This document shows positions 1 to 7,763 of a DNA stretch of 57,793 bases, piece after piece; within the stretch, counting starts at the first letter, position 1; the number at the start of each line of letters is the position of its first letter. Both the position numbers and the translations under genes were made by a program. The stretch lies in NCBI GenBank assembly GCA_035946615.1, contig DASYZB010000143.1, forward strand, positions 1 through 57,793, written 5' to 3'. Origin of the DNA: Verrucomicrobiia bacterium (GTDB lineage Bacteria; Verrucomicrobiota; Verrucomicrobiia; Limisphaerales; UBA8199). Under the pieces are notes generated by a model. It was given only the letters and a program-made list of their open reading frames with translations, had not been told where the DNA came from and did no database searches.

Positions 1-1039
1 GCAAGGGGGCCATGAGGAAGATGCGCCGGCCAGCGCCATATCGGATGCGGGTATATCGGAACCAGCCGGTCTGCAGAATAACCGAAGCGGCTTCCATGAC
101 AAAGACCCCGCCCGCGATCACCAGGACAAAGGGCTGATGAATCAAGACGGCGATGATGCCCAACGCCCCGCCTAAAGCCAGCGAGCCGGAATCACCCATA
201 AACACCTGGGCAGGGTGGCAGTTGTACCAAAGAAAACCTAAGCCGGCGCCAATCATCGCGGCGCAGAAGACGGTCAATTCACCCGCGCCGGAAACAAACG
301 GGATTTGCAAGTAGGCAGCGGCCCTGGCGTTACCGGCAAGATAGGTCAGCACGACGAAAACAAAGGAAACAATGAGCGTGCAGCCGATGGCCAGACCATC
401 CAGGCCATCGGTCAAATTCACCGCGTTCGAACTGCCCACGATGGTCAGTAATGTCACCAGCAGGCCGGCAATTCCTGCTTCCCTGGCGATGGGGTACTTA
501 AAGAACGGCACCGTGATTTCAGTCACCAGTTTGCGCGTGGCCGGAACGCGCCAAAGATAAAACCCAATAAACAAAGCCAGAACGACCTGGACCCAAAGTT
601 TAACTCGTGATTTGGCCCCGCCGCCGCTTTGTTGGAGAATTTTGGCGTAGTCGTCATAAAAACCCAAGCCTGTCAGAACGACCACCGAGAGCAAGGTCAG
701 CTCGACCAGGGCATTCAATTGCGCCCAAAGCAAGGTGGTAAAATTCAAGGCTAACACAATGAGTATCCCTCCCATGGTGGGAGTGCCCTTTTTACTGAGC
801 AGTCGGGCCTTGATGTCTCCGGCCGATTCGGCCTTGTCGGCATACTCCTGGCCGAATTTCAACTGTTTGAGCCAGGCTATCACCCGCGGTCCGAGCCAAA
901 GGCTCACGACGAGAGCCGTCACGGCGGCCCCGGCGCTGCGCACGGTGATGTAACGAAACAGGCGCAGGGCGGACAGCCGGCTGGCCCAGGGAGTTCCTGC
1001 AGACCAATCGAGCATTTGCTGGCTCAAATAATAAAACAT
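1..1039 (-). CDS. mraY: Phospho-N-acetylmuramoyl-pentapeptide-transferase, 3' end cut by window edge
   Basis: This integral membrane enzyme transfers phospho-MurNAc-pentapeptide from UDP to undecaprenyl phosphate, giving lipid I at the inner face of the membrane. The reading frame runs open from an ATG at 1039 to position 1, about 346 codons, so only the extreme C-terminus is missing. Family signatures are visible: the GFYDDYAK segment, the NLTDGLDGL magnesium and catalytic motif (coded near 391-420) and GDSGSLALGG further on. Hydrophobic segments alternate throughout. The start lies 2 bp after the murF stop, so the gene is the last visible member of the dcw operon. Confidence 0.96.
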   Translation of the reverse strand, partial: MFYYLSQQMLDWSAGTPWASRLSALRLFRYITVRSAGAAVTALVVSLWLGPRVIAWLKQLKFGQEYADKAESAGDIKARLLSKKGTPTMGGILIVLALNFTTLLWAQLNALVELTLLSVVVLTGLGFYDDYAKILQQSGGGAKSRVKLWVQVVLALFIGFYLWRVPATRKLVTEITVPFFKYPIAREAGIAGLLVTLLTIVGSSNAVNLTDGLDGLAIGCTLIVSFVFVVLTYLAGNARAAAYLQIPFVSGAGELTVFCAAMIGAGLGFLWYNCHPAQVFMGDSGSLALGGALGIIAVLIHQPFVLVIAGGVFVMEAASVILQTGWFRYTRIRYGAGRRIFLMAPL

Positions 1040-1040
1040 C

Positions 1041-2426
1041 TTAGGTAATCGGATCGCTTCGCAATAATTCGGCAATTCGTTCAAGGCGGGTGGCCCGCGA
1101 GGCCTTCAACAGCAGCAGGTCGCCCGTGCGGACAAACTGCTTCACGGCGGCGCCTGCAGTCGGCACATCGGCGAACTCCAGCACCCGATTCAGCCCGGCA
1201 TCGCGCGCGCCGCGCCCCATCACGGCCGCCATTTTGCCCACCACAAAGAGCTGCCCGACCCCCAGTTCGGCGGCGCGGCGTCCGACTTCCTCGTGGGCCG
1301 CTTCGCTCGAGGCCCCCAATTCGGCCATGTCCCCCAGAACAGCCACCCGCCGGCCTTTGCAGGGCAGCTCGAGAAGCGTCTCCAAGGCGGCGGTCATTGA
1401 ATCGGCATTGGCGTTGTAGGCATCGTCCAGCACCCGCACTCCGTTCAGTTCCCACATCTCCATGCGCATCTTGGGCGCTTTGCAGCAAGCCAGGCCTTGC
1501 TCGACCTCAGAGGCCGACAACCCCAACTCACAGCCCAAAGCGATTGCAAACAAAGCATTCAGGGGTTGGTGCCTGCCAACCAGATTCACCCGGTGCTCCC
1601 CGGCAAATTCCGAATGAGGCCCCTCGACGCGAAAAGTGACACCTTGTTTATCCAGGCGTATGCCGCTGAGGCTCCAATCATTTCCAGGAGACAAACCCAG
1701 GCGCAGGACCCCGGCTCGACTTCGCCGCGCGATGGGGATACTCCAATCATTGTCACCGTTTATAAACAATTTGCCATCGGCCGGCAGCAGCTCGGCCAGC
1801 CACCCTTCCTCTTGCGCCACGCCCGCCATGTCCCCGAAAAATTCGAGGTGCTCGCGTCCAATCGAGGTGAGAATGCCGTATCTGGGCTGGATCATTCGAA
1901 TCAATGGTTCAAGCTCGCCCGGGTGGTTTGTTCCAGCCTCCAAGACCGCTGCCTGATGACTGCCTTCGAGCCGTAACAAGGTCAGGGGCACCCCGATGTC
2001 ATTATTGAAACTGGCCTGGCTCCACAGCGTGGCGAGCCTTTGCCTGAGCACAGCGGCCACTAATTCTTTGGTTGTCGTTTTTCCATTCGACCCGGCAACG
2101 GCAATCACCGGAAGGGCAAAATCCCGGCGATAAGCGCCAGCCAACCGGCCCAGTGCCGCGCGTGTATTCTCGACCACAATCACCCCGCAATCCCCCGGCT
2201 GCTCGGGGGCGCGCCCGCGCTCGACAACCACAGCCGCCGCTTTGGAAAGAGCCTCGGGCAGAAAATCATGACCGTTAAATCGCTCGCCCTTCATAGCGAA
2301 AAACAGGCCGCCCGTTTGCAGGATACGTGAATCGGTGCAAACCTCCAGCGCGCGAGCTTGCGCAGAACCCTTCAGGAGTTCTCCGTTGCATGCGGCAGCA
2401 ATAAACTGTAACGAGCGAGCTTCCAT
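1041..2426 (-). CDS. murF: UDP-N-acetylmuramoyl-tripeptide--D-alanyl-D-alanine ligase
   Basis: MurF adds D-Ala-D-Ala to UDP-MurNAc-tripeptide in the cytoplasm, using ATP. The 461-aa product has the Mur ligase order. The N-terminal substrate domain includes CTDSR and FFAMKGERFNGHDF. The central ATPase domain has the P-loop GSNGKTTTKE, and the C-terminal domain has DDAYNANADSM and VLGDMAELG. I chose the ATG at 2426 (MEARSLQF) because family alignment begins there; an in-frame ATG at 2492 would add 22 unrelated residues without a clear ribosome site. It is followed 1 bp later by mraY. The expected upstream neighbour murE is absent. Confidence 0.95.
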   Translation of the reverse strand: MEARSLQFIAAACNGELLKGSAQARALEVCTDSRILQTGGLFFAMKGERFNGHDFLPEALSKAAAVVVERGRAPEQPGDCGVIVVENTRAALGRLAGAYRRDFALPVIAVAGSNGKTTTKELVAAVLRQRLATLWSQASFNNDIGVPLTLLRLEGSHQAAVLEAGTNHPGELEPLIRMIQPRYGILTSIGREHLEFFGDMAGVAQEEGWLAELLPADGKLFINGDNDWSIPIARRSRAGVLRLGLSPGNDWSLSGIRLDKQGVTFRVEGPHSEFAGEHRVNLVGRHQPLNALFAIALGCELGLSASEVEQGLACCKAPKMRMEMWELNGVRVLDDAYNANADSMTAALETLLELPCKGRRVAVLGDMAELGASSEAAHEEVGRRAAELGVGQLFVVGKMAAVMGRGARDAGLNRVLEFADVPTAGAAVKQFVRTGDLLLLKASRATRLERIAELLRSDPIT

Positions 2427-2538
2427 AATAATAACCTGCTCCCGCGGGCCGCGCGGCTCGATGCACATCGAGGGCGCCCCTCTGGGCGGCATCTTAACGC
2501 AAGTGGCGCCTCAGGTGTCCCAGGAAAATGATAGTCGG

Positions 2539-2754
2539 CTACCTGCGTTGGCTGGCCGATAATGAGGCGCGCAGAGAAAACGCCGCCTCGCGGACCAGGT
2601 CCGCTGGGCCCAGCACTTCAAAAGAAACAGGGCGCGCGCTGGGGTGAGGGTCGGCAGGCCCCCGTTCAGTCGGAGCAGCTTTCAAAGCTATCCGGTCTTC
2701 CTGCCGGACAGCCGCCACGAACAAACGGTGCGAGATGAGAGGTAGTGAACTCAT
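2539..2754 (-). CDS. Small hypothetical protein in the murE position
   Basis: This is a 71-aa frame between ftsI and murF beginning MSSLPLISHRLFVAAV. I do not recognise a family. A purine-rich AAAGGA lies about six bases before the ATG, and the frame has the same strand and tight spacing as the dcw genes (22 bp after ftsI, 112 bp before murF). It has no membrane segment or signal peptide, and it is rich in Ala, Arg and Pro towards the C-terminus. The good ribosome site and operon position favour a real gene, but the length makes chance possible. Confidence 0.45.
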   Translation of the reverse strand: MSSLPLISHRLFVAAVRQEDRIALKAAPTERGPADPHPSARPVSFEVLGPADLVREAAFSLRASLSASQRR

Positions 2755-2776
2755 GTTGTCCTTTGGTTGTGGTGTT

Positions 2777-4693
2777 TCATTGCGTGCGCGCAGACGCCGT
2801 CTTCAACGGGTGTAACTCGGCAGGCGCTGCGAGAGGGTCCGAAAGCGACGGGCCATCGCCATCCTCGGGACGGATATTGAGGTAATTGGCTGCTTGTTCA
2901 GCGATGGCTTTGAAAATGGGGCCAGCAATCTGGCCGCCATAGTAACCTTGGCTGGTTTTGGGTTCGTCCAATGTGATCGAGATACACAACTCGGGATGGT
3001 CTGCGGGGAAAAATCCGATAAACGAGGAGAAGTACTTGCGCACATAAACGCCATTTTCGACCTTCCAGGCCGTGCCGGTTTTGCCTGCAACCGTGTAATG
3101 GTCCAGGGCCGCCTTGGGCGCCGTACCATCTGGTGAAACGACAGTTTTAAGCGCCTCGACCATCATTTTGGCTGTGGCGGGGCTGATGACCTGGCGCACC
3201 TTCTGAGGGCTATACTGGGCCACGATGTTACGGTCGTGGTCCTGAAGACGGTTGACCAGCATCGGCTGCATGAGCCAGCCGTCGTTGGCAATTGCGCACA
3301 TCGCCATCGTCATCTGCATCCGCGTCACGGATATCCCCTGGCCCATGGGAATCTGCGCAATGGAAACCTTGCTCCACTTCTTCACCGGATGCACAATCCC
3401 CACCACTTCCCCCGATAAAGGCAAACCGGTGCGCGTTCCGAAGCCGTAATCGCATATATACTTGTAAAGCAAGGCCTCCCCCATTTTCACCCCGATCTTG
3501 CCTGCGCCGATATTGGAGGATTTGGTAATGATGTTTTCTACGGACAACGCGCCGAAGGGCTCATGATCATGCAGGGAGCGTCCGCCGTAATACCAATGGC
3601 CATGCTCGCAATCAAAGAGATCGCTGAGCCGCACAACGCCCTCGTTGAGGGCGCCCGAGACCACGACGATCTTGAACGTCGAGCCCGGCTCGGCTACATC
3701 GGCAATGACCCGGTTTCGCCTCTGATCAGGAGTGGAACTAGCCAGATTATTGGGGTCGAAGTTGGGCAGGGTAGCCATCGCCAGGATTTCTCCGGTGCTT
3801 GGCCGCACCACAATTCCCGACACACTGATGGGAGAGTGCTTTTCCATCGCATCAGCCAGCACCGCCTCGACGATGTGCTGGATGACCGCGTCAATAGTCA
3901 GCACGACATCCAACCCATCGCGCGGTTCGACGTCCTGCTCGCGCATGGTCACCAGTTCGCGCTTGTGTCCATCGGTCTCGGTCAGGCGCCAGCCGCGCAC
4001 GCCCGCCAGCTTCGAATCGAAGGTCAACTCAATGCCGTCTTTGCCGACAATCTCCCGCACCGGCCTGTCATCGACCTCCCGCTCTTCGAACCCGGTATAA
4101 CCCAGCACATGTGCCGCCAGTCTCTGGCTCGGATACACCCGCATCTGGTCGTCTTGGGCGAAGATTCCTTTTTGCCGTAGGTCGCGCAAAAAGGCGCGCT
4201 CGGTCCGGGACAACTTCTTTTCATCCAGGTGAAAGTCGAGTGCGGCCATCGTGGATTGGATTTTCTCCCACGTCTCGACCGGGACCTTGTTCTTGAGGAC
4301 AACATAACGGAAATAGCGATTGGTCTGCGCCTCTCCCTTTTCATTTTGTCTCAAGCGCGGAGTGAGGTTCTGAAGGAGTTTATCCTCGCTGATTGCCAGC
4401 AGCGGGGCCAGCGCATGGGCCACCTCGGGTTGATGGGTTCCGATACAAACCGGATCCGCACAGACGGTTTTGACGTAAATGCTCGTGGCCAGCAGGTTGC
4501 CTTTGATGTCGAGGATGTCGCCCCGGTGAGGTTCCAGGAGGAATTCGCGCTGGGTATTTCGTTGGGCCGTGGCGCTGAGTTCTTCATGGCGCAGGATTTG
4601 CAGATCGATTAGGCGATAACCCAGCCCGGCAAAGGCCAGCACCAGCAACAGCACAAGCCAAATGAGTCGGTGCAATTGTAAGCGCTTTGCCAT
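2777..4693 (-). CDS. ftsI: Septal penicillin-binding protein (transpeptidase, FtsI/PBP2 class B)
   Basis: This is a class B penicillin-binding protein that cross-links peptidoglycan in the periplasm, probably at the division septum. The 638-aa product has one N-terminal membrane segment (about residues 10-30) and a dimerisation domain with the RGDILD motif near residue 57. The transpeptidase domain carries the three active-site boxes: nucleophile S338 in GSTFK, SSN at 392-394 and KTG at 538-540. The length fits the family. The gene lies in the dcw operon directly after the 67-aa ORF (1 bp between them). Confidence 0.95.
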   Translation of the reverse strand: MAKRLQLHRLIWLVLLLVLAFAGLGYRLIDLQILRHEELSATAQRNTQREFLLEPHRGDILDIKGNLLATSIYVKTVCADPVCIGTHQPEVAHALAPLLAISEDKLLQNLTPRLRQNEKGEAQTNRYFRYVVLKNKVPVETWEKIQSTMAALDFHLDEKKLSRTERAFLRDLRQKGIFAQDDQMRVYPSQRLAAHVLGYTGFEEREVDDRPVREIVGKDGIELTFDSKLAGVRGWRLTETDGHKRELVTMREQDVEPRDGLDVVLTIDAVIQHIVEAVLADAMEKHSPISVSGIVVRPSTGEILAMATLPNFDPNNLASSTPDQRRNRVIADVAEPGSTFKIVVVSGALNEGVVRLSDLFDCEHGHWYYGGRSLHDHEPFGALSVENIITKSSNIGAGKIGVKMGEALLYKYICDYGFGTRTGLPLSGEVVGIVHPVKKWSKVSIAQIPMGQGISVTRMQMTMAMCAIANDGWLMQPMLVNRLQDHDRNIVAQYSPQKVRQVISPATAKMMVEALKTVVSPDGTAPKAALDHYTVAGKTGTAWKVENGVYVRKYFSSFIGFFPADHPELCISITLDEPKTSQGYYGGQIAGPIFKAIAEQAANYLNIRPEDGDGPSLSDPLAAPAELHPLKTASARTQ

Positions 4694-4694
4694 T

Positions 4695-4898
4695 TTAATA
4701 AGGGCCTTGTTCCGGGGACCGGCTGCCCGCGACTCTCGATTCCTCCGCCTGCAGTGTCACGGGCGCCGGTAAAATACTTCCCAAGCCGGCCGCGCCGCCA
4801 TACAGTGCGCCGGTCTGAATTTGCCGGCCGCCCGCGTCGATCGGTTCCTCATCCGACCGCGCCACGGGCGGCGGCAAAATTGTTAGTTTTCTGTTCAC
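4695..4898 (-). CDS. Small hypothetical protein between ftsL-like gene and ftsI
   Basis: This 67-aa frame starts with GTG, overlapping the ftsL-like stop as GTGA, and ends one base before the ftsI start. The stop-start overlap suggests translational coupling and is the main support. The sequence (MNRKLTILPPPVARSDEE at the start) is Pro/Gly/Ala-rich, with no membrane segment and no family I recognise. It may be a lineage-specific division-cluster protein or non-coding filler between two operon genes. Confidence 0.45.
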   Translation of the reverse strand: MNRKLTILPPPVARSDEEPIDAGGRQIQTGALYGGAAGLGSILPAPVTLQAEESRVAGSRSPEQGPY

Positions 4899-5269
4899 GG
4901 GGTCCTCGGGGGGGATTGCGCCGCGTACTGGCGCTCGGGCGCAGGCCCTTGTTCAGCGGGCTCGGTCAGGTGCCAAACCTCCGTTGCCGGGCGCTGGACC
5001 AACCCCAGTTTCAATTGCTTGATCTGATATTCCACATAGACAACCGAACGCATCGAGGCCAGTTGCCGCCTGAGAATGTCATTCTGGCCTTCCAGGGCAG
5101 CCAGGCGCGCTTCGCGGGTGGAAATCTGGCGTCCCAAACGGGCTATCTGGTCTTTCTGCCAGACATAGCCCAACCCCGAGCCACCAATGACCAGGCAGAG
5201 CAAAAAGGCCTTTACAGCCGGTCCGAACCGGATAGCTGCTGATTCTGATTTGCGATTCCGCGCCATCAA
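4895..5269 (-). CDS. ftsL: FtsL-like septum formation protein
   Basis: This 124-aa bitopic membrane protein has a short basic cytoplasmic tail, one membrane segment (about residues 19-36, FGPAVKAFLLCLVIGGSG) and a periplasmic coiled coil (about 40-75, rich in Leu/Arg/Glu heptads). That is the architecture of FtsL or DivIC, which link FtsQ/B to the septal synthase. Sequence conservation in this family is weak, so the call rests on architecture plus position between rsmH and ftsI, the usual ftsL slot. The gap to rsmH is 4 bp. The C-terminal 40 residues are Pro/Gln-rich and probably disordered. Confidence 0.75.
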   Translation of the reverse strand: MMARNRKSESAAIRFGPAVKAFLLCLVIGGSGLGYVWQKDQIARLGRQISTREARLAALEGQNDILRRQLASMRSVVYVEYQIKQLKLGLVQRPATEVWHLTEPAEQGPAPERQYAAQSPPRTP

Positions 5270-5273
5270 TTTT

Positions 5274-6203
5274 TTATATTTTTTCCATCACTCGCAACTG
5301 CGCGCTGCGGCTGCGGGGATTGTCTGCCAACTCTCCCGCCGCCGGCTTGAGCGCCTTGCGCGTCACCCATTTCAACTCGGGCGCGCGCGCTTCACGCAAC
5401 TCCGGAACATCCACCCCTCCAGTGAATGTGTATTCCCGCGCGCGCGCGCGCCCGAAATCCTTCACCAGCCGGTCCTCGGCGGAATGGAAGGTAATGACCG
5501 CCAAGCGCCCGCCGGGCCGCAAAAGGCCGAGCACACCTTCCAAACCCCGTTGCAAAGAACCTAACTCGTCGTTGACGGCCATCCGCAGGGCCTGGAACAC
5601 CCGAGTTGCCGGATGCCTCTTGCGCCCGCGCCGAGGCGAAAGACGCTCAATCAATCCCGCCAACTGTCTCGTCGTCTCGAAGCGCCGCTGCTCCCGGTCG
5701 TGAACCAGCGCCCGGGCAAATCGCCGCGCCTCGGGTTCGCCGCCCAATTCCCAAAATATCCTGGCCAACTCTTCAGCCGCCGCCGAGTTGACTAAATCCG
5801 CTGCAGTCAGTTGCTGGCGCGTGTCCATCCGCATGTCCAGCGGACCATCCCGCTGGAAACTGAATCCGCGCTGGGCGCTATCCATTTGCGGCGAACTCAC
5901 ACCCAAATCCAGCAACACGCCGTCGCAACTGCCCGAGGGCACCCACTCAGGCAATTCCGCGAAATTCCCCTGGCGCGCCTCGAAATGTCCCGTAAAGGGC
6001 GCCAACCTGGCCTTGGCCGCTTCAACCGCGGCGCCATCTCGATCGCACCCATATAACCAGCCATTGGGCGAGCTCGCTTCCAAAATGGCTGCCGCGTGTC
6101 CACCCCCACCGAGCGTCCCGTCGGCGTAGCGCCCAGCGCTTCGAGGGTTCAACGCTTCCAACACCTCGGTCAGCATCACCGGTTTGTGAACGAAATCTGC
6201 CAC
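5274..6203 (-). CDS. rsmH: 16S rRNA (cytosine-1402-N4)-methyltransferase
   Basis: RsmH (MraW) methylates N4 of C1402 in the 16S rRNA decoding centre using S-adenosylmethionine. The 309-aa length is standard. It starts HKPVMLTEVLEALN, has the SAM-binding segment YADGTLGGGGHAAAIL, then GVLLDLGVSSPQMDSAQRGF and the late ITFHSAEDRLVK motif, all family signatures. It sits in the second conserved position of the dcw cluster, separated from mraZ by one hypothetical gene. Confidence 0.96.
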   Translation of the reverse strand: MADFVHKPVMLTEVLEALNPRSAGRYADGTLGGGGHAAAILEASSPNGWLYGCDRDGAAVEAAKARLAPFTGHFEARQGNFAELPEWVPSGSCDGVLLDLGVSSPQMDSAQRGFSFQRDGPLDMRMDTRQQLTAADLVNSAAAEELARIFWELGGEPEARRFARALVHDREQRRFETTRQLAGLIERLSPRRGRKRHPATRVFQALRMAVNDELGSLQRGLEGVLGLLRPGGRLAVITFHSAEDRLVKDFGRARAREYTFTGGVDVPELREARAPELKWVTRKALKPAAGELADNPRSRSAQLRVMEKI

Positions 6204-6224
6204 TAGCCATCGTTGCTTCTTTAG

Positions 6225-7004
6225 TTAGAGCTTGCTCGCGCCCAAAAATCGTCCCGTCACACGCTGCCAGCGTGACGTTTCCAACTCCCGCCCCGTTTGC
6301 ACTCGAGCCGCAGTCGGGTACACGGGCTCAGGCCGTGATGCTTTGGCAGGGTCAATCCCTGGCTGCGCTTGAACTGCGCGCGATTGCGGCGTATTGGTCC
6401 GTACGATTTCCAGGTCGCTCTCGCTTAAGTCGTTTCTTACGACTTTGACGCTGTCCAAAGAGAGTTCAACCTGGACCATTTGGTCGGCAGACACCGGCGT
6501 GGACGCTTTGGGAGCTTTTCGCCGGCGAGGCAAAGGGGGCAGGTCCTTGAGCCAACCCATGAATCGGCCTGCCGTTTCCTTCACCGCTTCATTGGAGTCA
6601 ACCGGCCCGGCTTGCGCCGGAGCGGAGCCTTGGGCGTCGCCACCCTCCTGGCAAAGCGCGTTGGATAGAGCTGGATTTGATTCCGGGGCGACAGATTGCC
6701 TTTCATCAACCGAGGTCTCCGCGGGACTAACTGCTAAAGCGCCTGCAGTGTGGGGCATCGCGGCGCTTTCCCCAGATTGCTCGGTCATCCTTTCAAAAGG
6801 CGCCGGAACGCGGCGCACACCAGGGGCCTCTCGAGGTTCGGTTGCCTCTTTGCCGCGTTGGGCCAAGTCAGGCCCGGCAGAGGAGCGGAATGGATTCTTT
6901 TTCGATCCGAACTGCGGCAGCAACGGCTTTAACTTGTACTGATTTGTGGATTCCCTTAATCCTACAAAACTTCGTCCGGCACTCAGTAGTCGCAAAAGAC
7001 TCAT
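6225..7004 (-). CDS. Hypothetical protein between mraZ and rsmH
   Basis: This 259-aa protein lies 5 bp after mraZ and 21 bp before rsmH, so it is almost certainly cotranscribed. It begins MSLLRLLSAGRSFVGLRES and has a basic, Pro/Ser-rich N-terminal half that looks disordered. A denser middle section includes PPLPRRRKAP and VQVELSLDSVKVVRNDLSES, and the C-terminus is basic. No signal peptide, membrane segment or enzymatic motif is visible. The VELSLDSVKVVRNDL stretch is the most structured-looking part. I infer a lineage-specific gene tied to division or wall synthesis by position only. Confidence 0.75.
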   Translation of the reverse strand: MSLLRLLSAGRSFVGLRESTNQYKLKPLLPQFGSKKNPFRSSAGPDLAQRGKEATEPREAPGVRRVPAPFERMTEQSGESAAMPHTAGALAVSPAETSVDERQSVAPESNPALSNALCQEGGDAQGSAPAQAGPVDSNEAVKETAGRFMGWLKDLPPLPRRRKAPKASTPVSADQMVQVELSLDSVKVVRNDLSESDLEIVRTNTPQSRAVQAQPGIDPAKASRPEPVYPTAARVQTGRELETSRWQRVTGRFLGASKL

Positions 7005-7009
7005 AGGAT

Positions 7010-7474
7010 TTATTCCATCATTTTGAAGGCTTCCTGCGCCATGACAGCATCCGAAGCTTTCACGCGATCATAGCGCTCCGGGTTCCAGATTTCGAAACGG
7101 TCCAACAATCCAACCAACACTGCCTGGTCAGCTATCTGAGCGGCACTCGCCATTTCCTCCGGCAGACATATCCTCCCAGCCTTGTCGAGGGGTGCTTGAA
7201 CCGATTCGCTACCGATAAACCGCTTCAGGACCACTTTATTAGGATCGTTGTTTGGCATCGCATCAATGTCTCGCATCAAGGAGACCATTTGTTGCGGCGG
7301 CAAAACACGCAGACAAGGACCCTCCTTGGCCTTAGGCCAAAGGACCAGCGTGAACTCGACGCCCGGTTTGGTAGGTCGCCACTTGGCAGGGATTTGGACG
7401 CGCCTCTTCTCATCCACTCCATGGCGGTAGAGCGAATTATAATAAACTGGCTCGATGCTGTCGTTAGGTTCCAT
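7010..7474 (-). CDS. mraZ: Transcriptional regulator MraZ
   Basis: MraZ is the first gene of dcw clusters and, where studied, a DNA-binding ring-forming repressor of its own operon with AbrB-like folds. The 154-aa product shows the two tandem SpoVT/AbrB-type halves: YRHGVDEKRRVQIPAKWRP near residues 16-34, and DKAGRICLPEEMASAA near residues 97-112. The start at 7474 fits the family. Upstream is a strikingly periodic set of GTGG boxes (7503-7546) in the position expected of MraZ operators. Confidence 0.95.
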   Translation of the reverse strand: MEPNDSIEPVYYNSLYRHGVDEKRRVQIPAKWRPTKPGVEFTLVLWPKAKEGPCLRVLPPQQMVSLMRDIDAMPNNDPNKVVLKRFIGSESVQAPLDKAGRICLPEEMASAAQIADQAVLVGLLDRFEIWNPERYDRVKASDAVMAQEAFKMME

Positions 7475-7502
7475 TACTTATCCACCGCAGGGCACCACGG
7501 CT

Positions 7503-7555
7503 CCCATTTGCCCCACAACGCCCCACTTTCTGCCACTTTACACCACAACTGTCAA
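7503..7555 (-). promoter_or_regulatory. mraZ promoter with 10-bp-phased MraZ-type operator boxes
   Basis: Reading the minus strand, a perfect -35 hexamer TTGACA (7550-7555) is followed by GTGG at 7543-7546, 7533-7536, 7523-7526 and 7513-7516, exactly 10 bp apart, then TGGG at 7503-7506. MraZ operators in other bacteria are TGGG-type direct repeats at 10-bp period. The boxes overlap the region where the -10 should lie (17 bp from the -35, a weak CAGAAA), which fits autorepression. Confidence 0.8.
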
Positions 7556-7763
7556 TAGGTTTTCGCTTACTTTATTCAAAAGTTATTCACAATTTCACTC
7601 CTAGCCCTGGAAAACTCCGAAACGCGAGGATAATTCGATTACTTTATCGATAAATAACAATCTTTAAACAGGCGGAAAGCCCCTTCATGGTGGGTGGAGC
7701 AGCTCGGCGAAGGGCCTATTACTGTGACACAGAAGTTTCGAGACAGAGCGCCCAATCTCCCTA

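Noticed and set aside
7472-7591. Replication origin
   Set aside because: Only three DnaA-like boxes are present, with no dnaA, dnaN or similar gene nearby.
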